Assembly (NCBI GenBank): GCA_049841135.1
Contig: JASGHK010000005.1
Location: 744,001-808,000, forward strand
Direction: 5' to 3'
Origin: JACRCT01 sp049841135
GTDB lineage: Bacteria; Myxococcota; Myxococcia; Myxococcales; UBA5297
DNA length: 64,000 nt
Shown: positions 18,117 through 25,668 of the stretch, piece by piece
Layout: every line of letters starts with the position of its first letter
How positions within the stretch are numbered: the stretch's first letter is position 1
Translations under genes and position numbers: made by a program
Notes under the pieces: model-generated
What the model was told of the DNA's origin: nothing
Databases searched by the model: none
What the model saw: the letters and a program-made list of their open reading frames with translations, nothing else

Positions 18117-18265
18117 GACACGTCCCGCTTGCCGCGATCCCGGGAACGCGGAGAATCGAGCGCCTGGAGGAGAGCTGGGCATCGCAGGACCTGACCCTTC
18201 GAGCCGAGCCCCTGGAACGTCTCGAGAGCCTGATCCAGCAGGGGGTCGTCGGCGAGCGGCCCTGA
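18117..18265 (+). pseudogene. Orphan C-terminus of a second aldo/keto reductase
   Basis: Reading in the frame that ends at the TGA at 18263-18265 gives VPLAAIPGTRRIERLEESW and then LTLRAEPLERLESLI, ending VVGERP. This is the typical end of AKR11/13-type reductases (PIPGT-R-xx-RLEEN, then L-T-xx-E-x-xx-L). The complete gene just upstream already has its own different C-terminus, so this piece belongs to another, deleted or recombined reductase. No start codon or ribosome-binding site serves it. Probably the scar of a recombination between neighbouring AKR genes. Confidence 0.6.
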
Positions 18266-18285
18266 GGGCGGTGGAGACCTCGGCA

Positions 18286-19254
18286 ATGCACTTGGAACGA
18301 CTCCTCGAGCAGGCCTCCCGCCACTTCCCGGCGCCCGCGAACGGCCCGCAGCAATTCGCGCAGCCACTGGATGGGCTCGTGCTCCTCCAGCAAGACCGCC
18401 CGAGCCCGCTCGAGGCCTCGCTGTACGAGCCAGTCCTGTGCCTGATCCTCCAAGGTCGAAAGCAGCTCTCGCTGGGAGCGCAGACCCTGTCGTTCGGCCC
18501 GGGAGAGTGCCTGCTCGTCAGCCACGACCTGCCGGTGTCCTCCAGGATCACCGCGGCTCCGTACCTGGCGCTGGTGTTCGAGGTCGAGGTCGCCACGGTC
18601 CGCAAGCTCCGCGAGGAGGTCGAAGACGCGACGAGAGCCGAGAGCTCCGAGGTCGTTGCCAAGAGCTCCGACCAGGCTGAAGAGGGCAAGGGACGAACCC
18701 CCTCCCGCAGTTTGGGAGGTTTGGGAGGGGGCAGGGGGGAGGGCCGCGCCGCGCAGACGCACCGGGCCGATCCGGGGCTGCTCGACGCCTTGTCGCGATA
18801 CCTGGCGCTCGCCGGTTCACCCGCGGACTTGAAGGTGCTGGGCCCGCTGGTCTCGAAGGAGATCCACTATCGGCTGCTGACCGCGCCGTTCGGCGGGATG
18901 CTGCGCCGGCTCACCCGCCCCGACAGCAGCGCGAGCGCCATCGCGAGCGCCATCGGCCACATCCGCGGCGACCTCCGCTCGCCCATCGCGATCCCGAGCC
19001 TCGCCCGCCGAGTCGGCATGAGCGCCTCGTCGTTCCACCAGCACTTCAGGGCGGTCACCTCCACGACGCCGCTCCAGTACCAGAAGGAGCTTCGCCTGCT
19101 CGAGGCCCGGCGCCTCTTGAGGACGGCCGGCACCTCGGTCACCACCGCTGCCTACGACGTCGGCTACGAGAGCCCGAGCCAGTTCAGCCGCGAGTACGCG
19201 CGCCGGTTCGGCGTGCCCCCGAGCCAGGACCTCGCGACCGAGACGGACGCGTGA
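18286..19254 (+). CDS. AraC-family transcriptional regulator
   Basis: 322 residues from the ATG at 18286 (GGAG nine bases upstream); a GTG at 18271 would add five. N-terminal AraC_N-type sensor domain with LCLILQGRKQLSLG and SHDLPVSSRIT. The C-terminal pair of helix-turn-helix motifs covers about the last 105 residues: LARRVGMSASSFHQHFRAVT and AYDVGYESPSQFSREYARRF. Between the sensor's first and second half lies a Gly/Arg/Ser-rich insert of about 35 residues (SRSLGGLGGGRGEG) that relatives lack. Together with the reductase upstream it may form a small aldehyde-response locus, as AraC_N regulators are often beside oxidoreductases. Confidence 0.85.
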   Translation: MHLERLLEQASRHFPAPANGPQQFAQPLDGLVLLQQDRPSPLEASLYEPVLCLILQGRKQLSLGAQTLSFGPGECLLVSHDLPVSSRITAAPYLALVFEVEVATVRKLREEVEDATRAESSEVVAKSSDQAEEGKGRTPSRSLGGLGGGRGEGRAAQTHRADPGLLDALSRYLALAGSPADLKVLGPLVSKEIHYRLLTAPFGGMLRRLTRPDSSASAIASAIGHIRGDLRSPIAIPSLARRVGMSASSFHQHFRAVTSTTPLQYQKELRLLEARRLLRTAGTSVTTAAYDVGYESPSQFSREYARRFGVPPSQDLATETDA

Positions 19255-19263
19255 ACAGTCGAA

Positions 19264-19291
19264 GGGCCGCCGGATCGGAATCCGGCGGCCC
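19264..19291. terminator. Bidirectional hairpin terminator
   Basis: Twelve-base perfect stem (19264-19275 with 19280-19291) around the loop CGGA. It sits ten bases past the AraC stop and 30 bases before the stop of the convergent giant lipoprotein. No long T tract on either strand. Confidence 0.6.
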
Positions 19292-19320
19292 CTCGATTCA
19301 CTCGCGCTGCTGGGCGAGCG

Positions 19321-22300
19321 CTACCTCAGCTCGTTGGTCCAGACGCAGCGGTAGGGGTTGTTGGCGGTGAGCCCGCCCCAGGTGGCGTAGGTGCTGTACT
19401 GGTCGGTGAAGGTGGTGTCGCCGACGCCGGTCCAGTGGACCACGCCGACGTTCAGGCCGGAATCGCCCCACTCCATGTCCGAGGTGTGCAGCCACACCCC
19501 GGTGCCGCTGCCGTTGAGCAGGCCGTGGCGGATGGTCTCGGTGAGGTCGCGCTCCGAGGCGAGGTGGCCCCCGGCCTTCATGCAGATGTTGGCCGCGCTG
19601 CCCATGCTGGTCGGGGTGCGGTCGAACTTGTCGACCCACATCGTGGCCACGCCGCCGCCCACCGAGAACCTCTGGCAGCCGCCGTTGCACTGGGTGGCGT
19701 CGTTGGGCCCCGCGTAGCCGGCATCGATGGGGTAGTAGATGCAGCGGTAGGGCTGCCCCGGGTTGTTGGTCTTGTAGGCCCAGGAGTTGTAGGTCGAGTG
19801 GTAGTACCCGAAGCGGGTGTCGACCCCGGTCCAGTAGAGGACGGCGGCGAGGAACTGCGTGTTGTTCCAGCCCTCCTGATCCGACGTCCACAGCGAGGCG
19901 CCGCTACCGCCGGGGAGCCCCTGCTGGACCAGCTCGCCGAGCTCGGTGCTGCGCGGCAGGTGCCCGCCCCGGTTCCAGCAGGTGTCGTGCGCGACCTGCC
20001 AGAGGGCGGCGGCATTGTCGGCCTTCTCGCCCTTGTACAGGGAGGTGGGCCCGACCCACTCGTTGGTGACGGTGGTGGGGAACACGGCCGCGGCGTAGTT
20101 GACGCCGACGCAGCGGAAGTTGCGGTTGGTGGCGAAGTCGCTGACGGTGATGTTGCTGGTGTCGGCGGCCCACCCGGGCTGCGTGCCGTTCCACTTCACG
20201 ATGATGTCGTAGGTGTAGCGGGCGTCGTCGGCCGTGTGCAGCCAGTTGGTCGAGCCGTTGGGCAGGCCATTGGTGATGGCCTCCACGAGCTGGAGGGAGT
20301 CGGCGAGGTGGCCCCGGAAGAAGGCGCACTCCCACATCGCCGCGCCCTTGGGCAGCGGCGCGCGGTCGGAGTTGTCGATGTTGTAGCGCTTGCCCTCGGT
20401 GGCGAGCTGGCTGCAGGTCGTGCCCGGAGGCCCGAAGCAGGCGTCCTGGTTGAAGAACGTCGGCGACGTGTCCGGGCACAGGCAGCGGTAGGTGAGCTTG
20501 GTGCTGGCGATGGCGCCGGACGGGGTGATGCTGTTGTCGCTCAGCCGGACGGTCATCTGCTGCGTCGCGTTGTAGGGGTTGAGCGACCACAGGTAGTTGG
20601 TGGCGTAGGTCTGTCCCACCCCGCCGGTCATCGGCGCGCCGACGCGGTAGAGCTCGGTGGCGGTGGGCAGCCGGCCGCCCATCGCGGTGCACGCGGCCGC
20701 GGCCTGGTCGTAGGTGGCCAGCCCGCGCTCGGCGCCGTCCCAGGTCTCGCCCCAGGGGTCGACGATGGGCAGGTAGAGGTTGGAGGTGCAGGCGGTCGCC
20801 TTGCAGGTGCCGGCCTGGCAGACCTGGTTGGTGGCGCAGGTCAGCCCGCACTGGCCGCAGTTCTTGGGGTCGGTGGCGAGGGTCACGCAGGCGCCGCTGC
20901 AGTACGCCTGGCCGGACCCGCAGGAGCTCTTGCACACCCCGGCTCCGCACACCTCGTTGGCGGCGCAGGCCTTGTTGCACTGCCCGCAGTGGACGGGGTC
21001 GCTCCGGGTGTCCACGCAGGCGCCGTTGCAGGGGGTCTCGCCGGCCTGGCAGAAGGGCGCGCAGACGCTGCCCTGGCAGAGCTCGCCCGCGCCGCAGGCG
21101 ATGCTGCAGGACCCGCAGTGGGCCGGGTCGTTGGTCAGGTTGACGCAGGCGCCGTCGCAGGCGGTCTGGCCCGCCGGGCACACCGGCTCGCAGGCGCCGG
21201 CGATGCAGCCCTCGGAGACGCCGCAGGCCTTCGCGCACAGGCCGCAGTGCTGGGCGTTGGTCTGCAGGTCCACGCAGGCGCCGCCGCAGGGGGTGAGGCC
21301 GCCGCCGCAGTTGGCCGAGCAGCTGCCGCCGGAGCAGACCTCGCCGGCGCCGCACTTGGTGCCGCACCGGCCGCAGTTCTCGGGGTCGTAGGCGGTGCCG
21401 GTGCACACCCCGTTGCAGGCCACCTGGCCCACCGAGCAGAACGGCTGGCACTGGGAGGAGATGCAGACCAGGCCCGAGCCGCACTGGTTGCCGCAGAGGC
21501 CGCAGTTGGCGGGGTCGTACTGGGTGTTGACGCAGGCCCCGCCGCAGGCGGTCTGGCCGACCGGGCACACCGGCAGGCAGGCGCTGCTCGAGCAGATCTC
21601 GCTGGCGTCGCAGGCGGTGGCGCAGGCGCCGCAGTGCTGCGGGTCGGTCGCCAGGTCCACGCAGGCCCCGGAGCAGGCGTCGAGCCCGACGGCGCAGTTG
21701 GCGGTGCAGCCGCCCGCGGAGCAGACCTCGCCGGCGTTGCAGGCGGTGCCGCACTTGCCGCAGTTCTCGGGGTCGTTCTTGGTGTTGACGCAGGCGCCGT
21801 TGCAGGCGGTCTGGCCCACCGGGCAGACCAGCGCGCAGGTCCCGTTGGCGCACACCTCGCCCGAGGCGCAGGCCTTGGCGCACTGGCCGCAGTTCTGGGC
21901 GTCGTTGGCGGTGTTGACGCAGGCCCCGCTGCAGGAGGTCTGGCCGGCGGGGCAGACCGCGGTGCAGGCGCCGCCGGAGCAGACCTCGGTGGCGCCGCAG
22001 GCCTTGGCGCACTGGCCGCAGTTCTGGGCGTCGTTGCGGGTGTTGACGCAGGCCCCGGAGCAATCGGTCTGGCCCGCCGGGCAGAAGAGCGCGCAGCTGC
22101 CGTTGGCGCAGGACTCGCCCGGGGCGCAGGCCTTGCTGCACTGGCCGCAGTGGAGCGGGTCGTTCTTGGTGGAGACGCAGGCGCCCGAGCAGGCGGTCTG
22201 GCCGGCCGGGCAGACGAGCTCACAGGCGCCGCCGGAGCAGACCTCGCCCGCGCCGCAGGCCTTGCCGCACCGGCCGCAGTTGTCGGGGTCGTAGCGGGTG

Positions 22301-22809
22301 GCCACGCAGGAGCTGCCGCAGGCGGTCAAGCCGGCCGGGCACTCGAGCGCGCAGGCGCCCTTGGCGCAGACCTGGCCGTTGGGGCAGGTCTTGCCACACT
22401 CGCTGCAGTTGTCCTTGTCGTTGAGCAGGTCGACGCAGGCCGCGTCACAGGCCGTCTGGCCCGCGGGGCAGGAGAAGGCGCAGGCGCCCTTGGAGCAGAC
22501 CTGGCCGCCGGTGCAGGCCGTGGTGCAGGCGCCGCAGTGCTCGGGGTCGTTCTTGAGGTTGACGCAGGCCCCGTCGCAGGCGGTCTGGCCGGCGGGGCAG
22601 GCGATGGCGCAGGCTCCGTCGACGCAGGCCTGGCCGGCGGCGCAGGCCGTGCCGCAGGCGTTGCAGTTGTAGGGGTCGGTCTTGAGGTTGACGCAGGCGC
22701 CCGAGCAGTTGGTCAACGGGCTGGAACAGCTGGGGCCAGCGGGCGTCTCGCTCGAACATCCGGCGGCGACGAGCAACACCGTGGCGGCCACGGCAAGGGT
22801 GATGCGCAT
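19321..22809 (-). CDS. Giant Cys-rich lipoprotein with 15 tandem modules and DUF1566-like tail
   Basis: 1162 residues from the ATG at 22809, preceded by AGGAGG. Lipobox VAAGC at cysteine 18. Residues about 27-672 are fifteen head-to-tail modules of 43 residues, each with eight cysteines in the order C-P-A-G-Q-T-A-C-x3-C-V-x8-C-x2-C-x3-C-x5-C-x4-C. The C-terminal 490 residues contain four diverged units of the DUF1566/Lcl type, each with an aromatic start, a G-G-x-L-P or G-G-H-L motif, and an ending like YRCL or FRCV. The whole looks like a long disulfide-braced stalk with a ligand-binding head, anchored by lipid. Function unknown; adhesion or prey/substrate contact is a reasonable guess. Convergent with the AraC gene. 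Confidence 0.8.
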   Translation of the reverse strand: MRITLAVAATVLLVAAGCSSETPAGPSCSSPLTNCSGACVNLKTDPYNCNACGTACAAGQACVDGACAIACPAGQTACDGACVNLKNDPEHCGACTTACTGGQVCSKGACAFSCPAGQTACDAACVDLLNDKDNCSECGKTCPNGQVCAKGACALECPAGLTACGSSCVATRYDPDNCGRCGKACGAGEVCSGGACELVCPAGQTACSGACVSTKNDPLHCGQCSKACAPGESCANGSCALFCPAGQTDCSGACVNTRNDAQNCGQCAKACGATEVCSGGACTAVCPAGQTSCSGACVNTANDAQNCGQCAKACASGEVCANGTCALVCPVGQTACNGACVNTKNDPENCGKCGTACNAGEVCSAGGCTANCAVGLDACSGACVDLATDPQHCGACATACDASEICSSSACLPVCPVGQTACGGACVNTQYDPANCGLCGNQCGSGLVCISSQCQPFCSVGQVACNGVCTGTAYDPENCGRCGTKCGAGEVCSGGSCSANCGGGLTPCGGACVDLQTNAQHCGLCAKACGVSEGCIAGACEPVCPAGQTACDGACVNLTNDPAHCGSCSIACGAGELCQGSVCAPFCQAGETPCNGACVDTRSDPVHCGQCNKACAANEVCGAGVCKSSCGSGQAYCSGACVTLATDPKNCGQCGLTCATNQVCQAGTCKATACTSNLYLPIVDPWGETWDGAERGLATYDQAAAACTAMGGRLPTATELYRVGAPMTGGVGQTYATNYLWSLNPYNATQQMTVRLSDNSITPSGAIASTKLTYRCLCPDTSPTFFNQDACFGPPGTTCSQLATEGKRYNIDNSDRAPLPKGAAMWECAFFRGHLADSLQLVEAITNGLPNGSTNWLHTADDARYTYDIIVKWNGTQPGWAADTSNITVSDFATNRNFRCVGVNYAAAVFPTTVTNEWVGPTSLYKGEKADNAAALWQVAHDTCWNRGGHLPRSTELGELVQQGLPGGSGASLWTSDQEGWNNTQFLAAVLYWTGVDTRFGYYHSTYNSWAYKTNNPGQPYRCIYYPIDAGYAGPNDATQCNGGCQRFSVGGGVATMWVDKFDRTPTSMGSAANICMKAGGHLASERDLTETIRHGLLNGSGTGVWLHTSDMEWGDSGLNVGVVHWTGVGDTTFTDQYSTYATWGGLTANNPYRCVWTNELR
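20793..22731 (-). repeat. Fifteen tandem 129-bp coding repeats
   Basis: The DNA encoding the cysteine modules repeats with a 129-base (43-codon) period, fifteen units with no length change. Units 6 and 7 are especially alike at the protein level (both contain NDAQNCGQCAKAC), which suggests recent duplication or gene conversion. Confidence 0.8.
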
Positions 22810-23057
22810 GGTGCCTCCTGGGCACGGGCCCGCGTCGGGGGAGCGCGGGTTGAAGGGGGAGGACAATCATGGCACGACGGGGGCACCGAGCGCCCCCTCT
22901 TATCCCCCCGTCGCGGACGGACGAACGGATTCGAAGCTCGGGATGCTCACTGCTCCGGTGGGACGATCGCGCCTTGCTCGTCTCACCTGCAGCTCGACAC
23001 GGGGTCCGTGGGCCGCGCCGGAGAGGCCCTCGCGATTGGGACCGAGGGCGGCTCGAC

Positions 23058-24566
23058 TCAGGGTTCGAAGACCCTCCGGTCGGCGCGGCAGATCAGCTGC
23101 ACCGCGTCGCGGCCGGTCTTGACCGCGCACGGCAGCCCACCCGGCGCCATCAGCCACATGCCGGCCAGGTACAGGTTGCGGACGTCGGGGAGCGTGCGCG
23201 GCAGCGCGCGGAGCTTCGCCGAGTTCTGCGGAGTCTCGACCCAGGTCATGAAGGCGCCGCGGTGGTTGCCGGTGTACCGGACGAACGTCGCCGGCGTGGC
23301 CACGTCGACCGCCTCGAGCTTTCCGTCCAGCTCGGGGAAGCGCTCGGTCACGAGGCGCGCGGCCTCTTCCCCCAAGCCCGCCTTGAGCTCGTCGTAGCCC
23401 GTGCGGTCCTGCTCGCGTAGCCGCTCGAACAGCCCGGCGTCGGCGGCGTCGATGAGCACGGAGACGATGCTTTGGCCGGGCGGCGCCAGGCTCGGGTCGT
23501 GAGCGTAGTGCTTGAGCACCACCTCCTCGAAGGCGAAGGGACCGACCGACCGCGGCGTCGCGAACCGGCGGTTCTCCCCGACGCAGTCCGGCGGGTCGGC
23601 GATGGCCGCCTTGAATCCGAGGTTGACCAGCACGGCCGACGGCCAGGTCGCGGTCTTCTGGAACAGGTCCTCGAAGACGGCGCGCCCGCGCGGGGCGTCG
23701 ACCAGCCGGTCCAGCACGGTGCGCAGATCGCACGCGGCGATGACGTGGTCGGCCTCGACCAGGCTGCCGTCGGCGAGCCGCACTCCCTTGGCGACCCCGC
23801 CCTCGACGTGGACGCGCTCCACCCGCGCCCCGGTGCGCAGCTCGGCGCCGAGCGCCGCGAAGCGGTCCGCGAGCCGGCGGGCGAAGGCGAGCGAGCCGCC
23901 TTCGGGGTAAGCGTTGCGCCTGGCGTGGAACTCGGCGAGCTGGAAGACGACCCCGACCCCGACGCACTCCTCGGCGCGAAGCGCGGTGGCGAGCCCGCGC
24001 TGGATGAGCGGATCGCGGAACCGGGAGGCGACACCGCGGGCGCTCAGGCCGGCGTAGCGGCGAAGGACGCCCAGGAGCGGGAGCAGTGCACGCAGGAACC
24101 GCAGCCGGTCGCGCAGCGACATCCCCGTCGGCGGCGCGTCCATCGGGAAAGGCCGCGCCACGGCCACGCGCTTGATGTCCGCGGCGAGGACCCGTCCGGC
24201 CTCGGCGTCGGCGGGCGAGAGCTCGGCGATGTGCGCCGCGAGGCGGTCGGCGTCGCAGTACAGGCGGAAACGGCGGCCGTCGGGGTCGACGAAGTCGTAG
24301 AACGAGGCGTGGTCGACCAGGCGCGGCCCCGGGAGCACCTTCAGCTCGCTCCAGAAGTCGTAGAAGGGCGAGCCCGGCCGCGCGCCGGTGAGCCAGTGGA
24401 TGCAGCCATCGAAGGTGTAGCCCTTGCGTCGCCACGACGTGCACAGCCCGCCCGGGAGGGCGTGGGCCTCGAGCACCGTCACCTCGTAGCCGCTCGTCCT
24501 CGCGTAGCAACCCGCGGCCAGACCGGCGATGCCTCCGCCGATCACCGCGACCTTCTTGCCGCTCAT
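23058..24566 (-). CDS. CrtI-like FAD-dependent oxidoreductase (phytoene desaturase/carotenoid isomerase family)
   Basis: 502 residues from the ATG at 24566 with AAGGAGG upstream. The N-terminus VAVIGGGIAGLAAGCYA is a Rossmann FAD-binding motif, followed by EVTVLEAHALPGGLCTSW, the usual start of the phytoene desaturase/CrtISO group. The C-terminal FAD-contact motif is NLYLAGMWLMAPGGLPCAVK. Such enzymes act on polyenes, retinoids or other hydrophobic substrates; no other carotenoid gene is in the window, so the substrate is open. The start overlaps the PaaX-like gene's stop in ATGA, so the two are an operon. In the sequence as given, a one-base change also joins the two in a single open frame. 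Confidence 0.8.
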   Translation of the reverse strand: MSGKKVAVIGGGIAGLAAGCYARTSGYEVTVLEAHALPGGLCTSWRRKGYTFDGCIHWLTGARPGSPFYDFWSELKVLPGPRLVDHASFYDFVDPDGRRFRLYCDADRLAAHIAELSPADAEAGRVLAADIKRVAVARPFPMDAPPTGMSLRDRLRFLRALLPLLGVLRRYAGLSARGVASRFRDPLIQRGLATALRAEECVGVGVVFQLAEFHARRNAYPEGGSLAFARRLADRFAALGAELRTGARVERVHVEGGVAKGVRLADGSLVEADHVIAACDLRTVLDRLVDAPRGRAVFEDLFQKTATWPSAVLVNLGFKAAIADPPDCVGENRRFATPRSVGPFAFEEVVLKHYAHDPSLAPPGQSIVSVLIDAADAGLFERLREQDRTGYDELKAGLGEEAARLVTERFPELDGKLEAVDVATPATFVRYTGNHRGAFMTWVETPQNSAKLRALPRTLPDVRNLYLAGMWLMAPGGLPCAVKTGRDAVQLICRADRRVFEP

Positions 24567-25412
24567 GACTCCGCCTCCTTCTCGCCGGCCATCTTGCGGA
24601 AGTGCTCCACCAGAATCCGCGCCGCGCTCGGCCAGGGCCCTGGGCAGCACCGCCCGCGCGGCCTGCAACGGATAGTCGGCGGGGAGAACCGCCCCCGGCA
24701 GGGGCGGCTCGCCCAGGAAGAGCTCCCGGTACTGGATGGGCCCCGAGTACACCACCCGCCGCGCGAACTCGGTCCCGTCGAGGCCCGGCTCGAAGAGGAA
24801 CGCCTCGTACGCCTCCGTCAGCGCGCGCAGCGCCTTGGCGCGCCGCTCGAGGTCGAAGACCGCCCGCAGCCGCGCGAGCAGGGCCGGGTCGTCGGCTGCG
24901 CAGCGCAGGAGCCAGACCTGTCCGCGCAGCCCGCGCTCGCCCAAGGCCGCCTCGACCGGAGCCGTGTCCGCCGCGCCGGCGACGTAGACGTTGCGGGCGA
25001 GCGACCGGAAACCGACGTGCTGCAGCAGCTGTTGCAGGTAGCGGCGGTTGGGCTGCTCTCCTCGGTCCACCCCGGTGATCGCCAGCACCAGGCCCTCGCC
25101 GCCAGGCTCCTGCGAGGCCATCGCGCTCACCACGCGCTGGAAGGCGTTGAGGCGGTAGTGCTCGCGACCGGCTTCGTCGCGGCAGCGCTCGAGGTCGCCC
25201 GCGTCGCGCAGCCGGGAGAGCGCGGTGCGGATGGCGCCGTCGCGGTGCCCGGCGAAGCGGGCGCTGTCCACCAGGAAGGTGTGCCCCGGCGCCGGCGTCG
25301 CGGCCAGCTGGGGCACGTTGTGGTGGAAGACCAGCGGCGACACCAGGGCGTCGCGCAGGGACACCGGGTAGCGCTTCTGGAAGCTGGCTGCCGCACGGGA
25401 CCGTCGTGCCAT
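24563..25412 (-). pseudogene. PaaX-like transcriptional regulator with one frameshift
   Basis: From the ATG at 25412 the protein has an N-terminal winged helix (FAGHRDGAIRTALSRLRDAG, then YRLNAFQRVV) and a longer C-terminal domain typical of PaaX-type repressors, ending PLQAARAVLPRALAER. Moving one base near 24638 gives ARILVEHFRKMAGEKEAES and a stop at 24563-24565 that overlaps the next gene's ATG. Without that shift the frame reads on into the oxidoreductase. 850 bases is 283 codons plus one. Role: probably a repressor of its own operon, acting at the palindrome next to its start. Family match is moderate. Confidence 0.65.
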
Positions 25413-25415
25413 GCC

Positions 25416-25455
25416 TGTTACACTACTCGGTCGCTTTTTGCCGTCAACTGTAACA
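25416..25455. promoter_or_regulatory. Inverted repeat TGTTACA-N26-TGTAACA at the PaaX-like start
   Basis: TGTTACA at 25416-25422 and TGTAACA at 25449-25455 are perfect inverted copies separated by 26 bases that include a T-rich stretch. They lie within 45 bases upstream of the leftward start at 25412, in an otherwise very GC-rich background. Placement fits an operator/promoter for the PaaX-oxidoreductase operon. Confidence 0.5.
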
Positions 25456-25668
25456 CCGGTTTCGAGACGCATCAGCCGGGCGAGCTCCGGTTCCCCCGCG
25501 CTCGACCACTCCGGGACGCCCCACGACGCGCAGCCGGACATCGGGGCCGTCGTGGCGACCCGCGGCCTCGGGCGTTCGTCCGATGTCCTGCGCGGTGCCC
25601 CCGGCGTCCGCCCGATGGTCCCCTCGCTCCGCCGGACGCTATCGTCGCCCGAACGATTGGGGAGGCTC

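Noticed and set aside
20793..22731. Regularly spaced repeats that could suggest a CRISPR array
   Set aside because: The period is 129 bases, a multiple of three, the spacing sequence is itself repeated, and the whole is one coding frame.
19435..23397. A 1320-codon rightward open frame opposite the giant Cys-rich lipoprotein
   Set aside because: Composition (Gly/Ala/Val/Arg with DAGA repeats) mirrors the 43-codon repeats on the other strand; no start signal or domain.
23058..25412. A genuine regulator-oxidoreductase fusion protein
   Set aside because: A proper regulator C-terminus and an ATGA overlap appear in the alternative frame, so two genes plus an indel is more likely.
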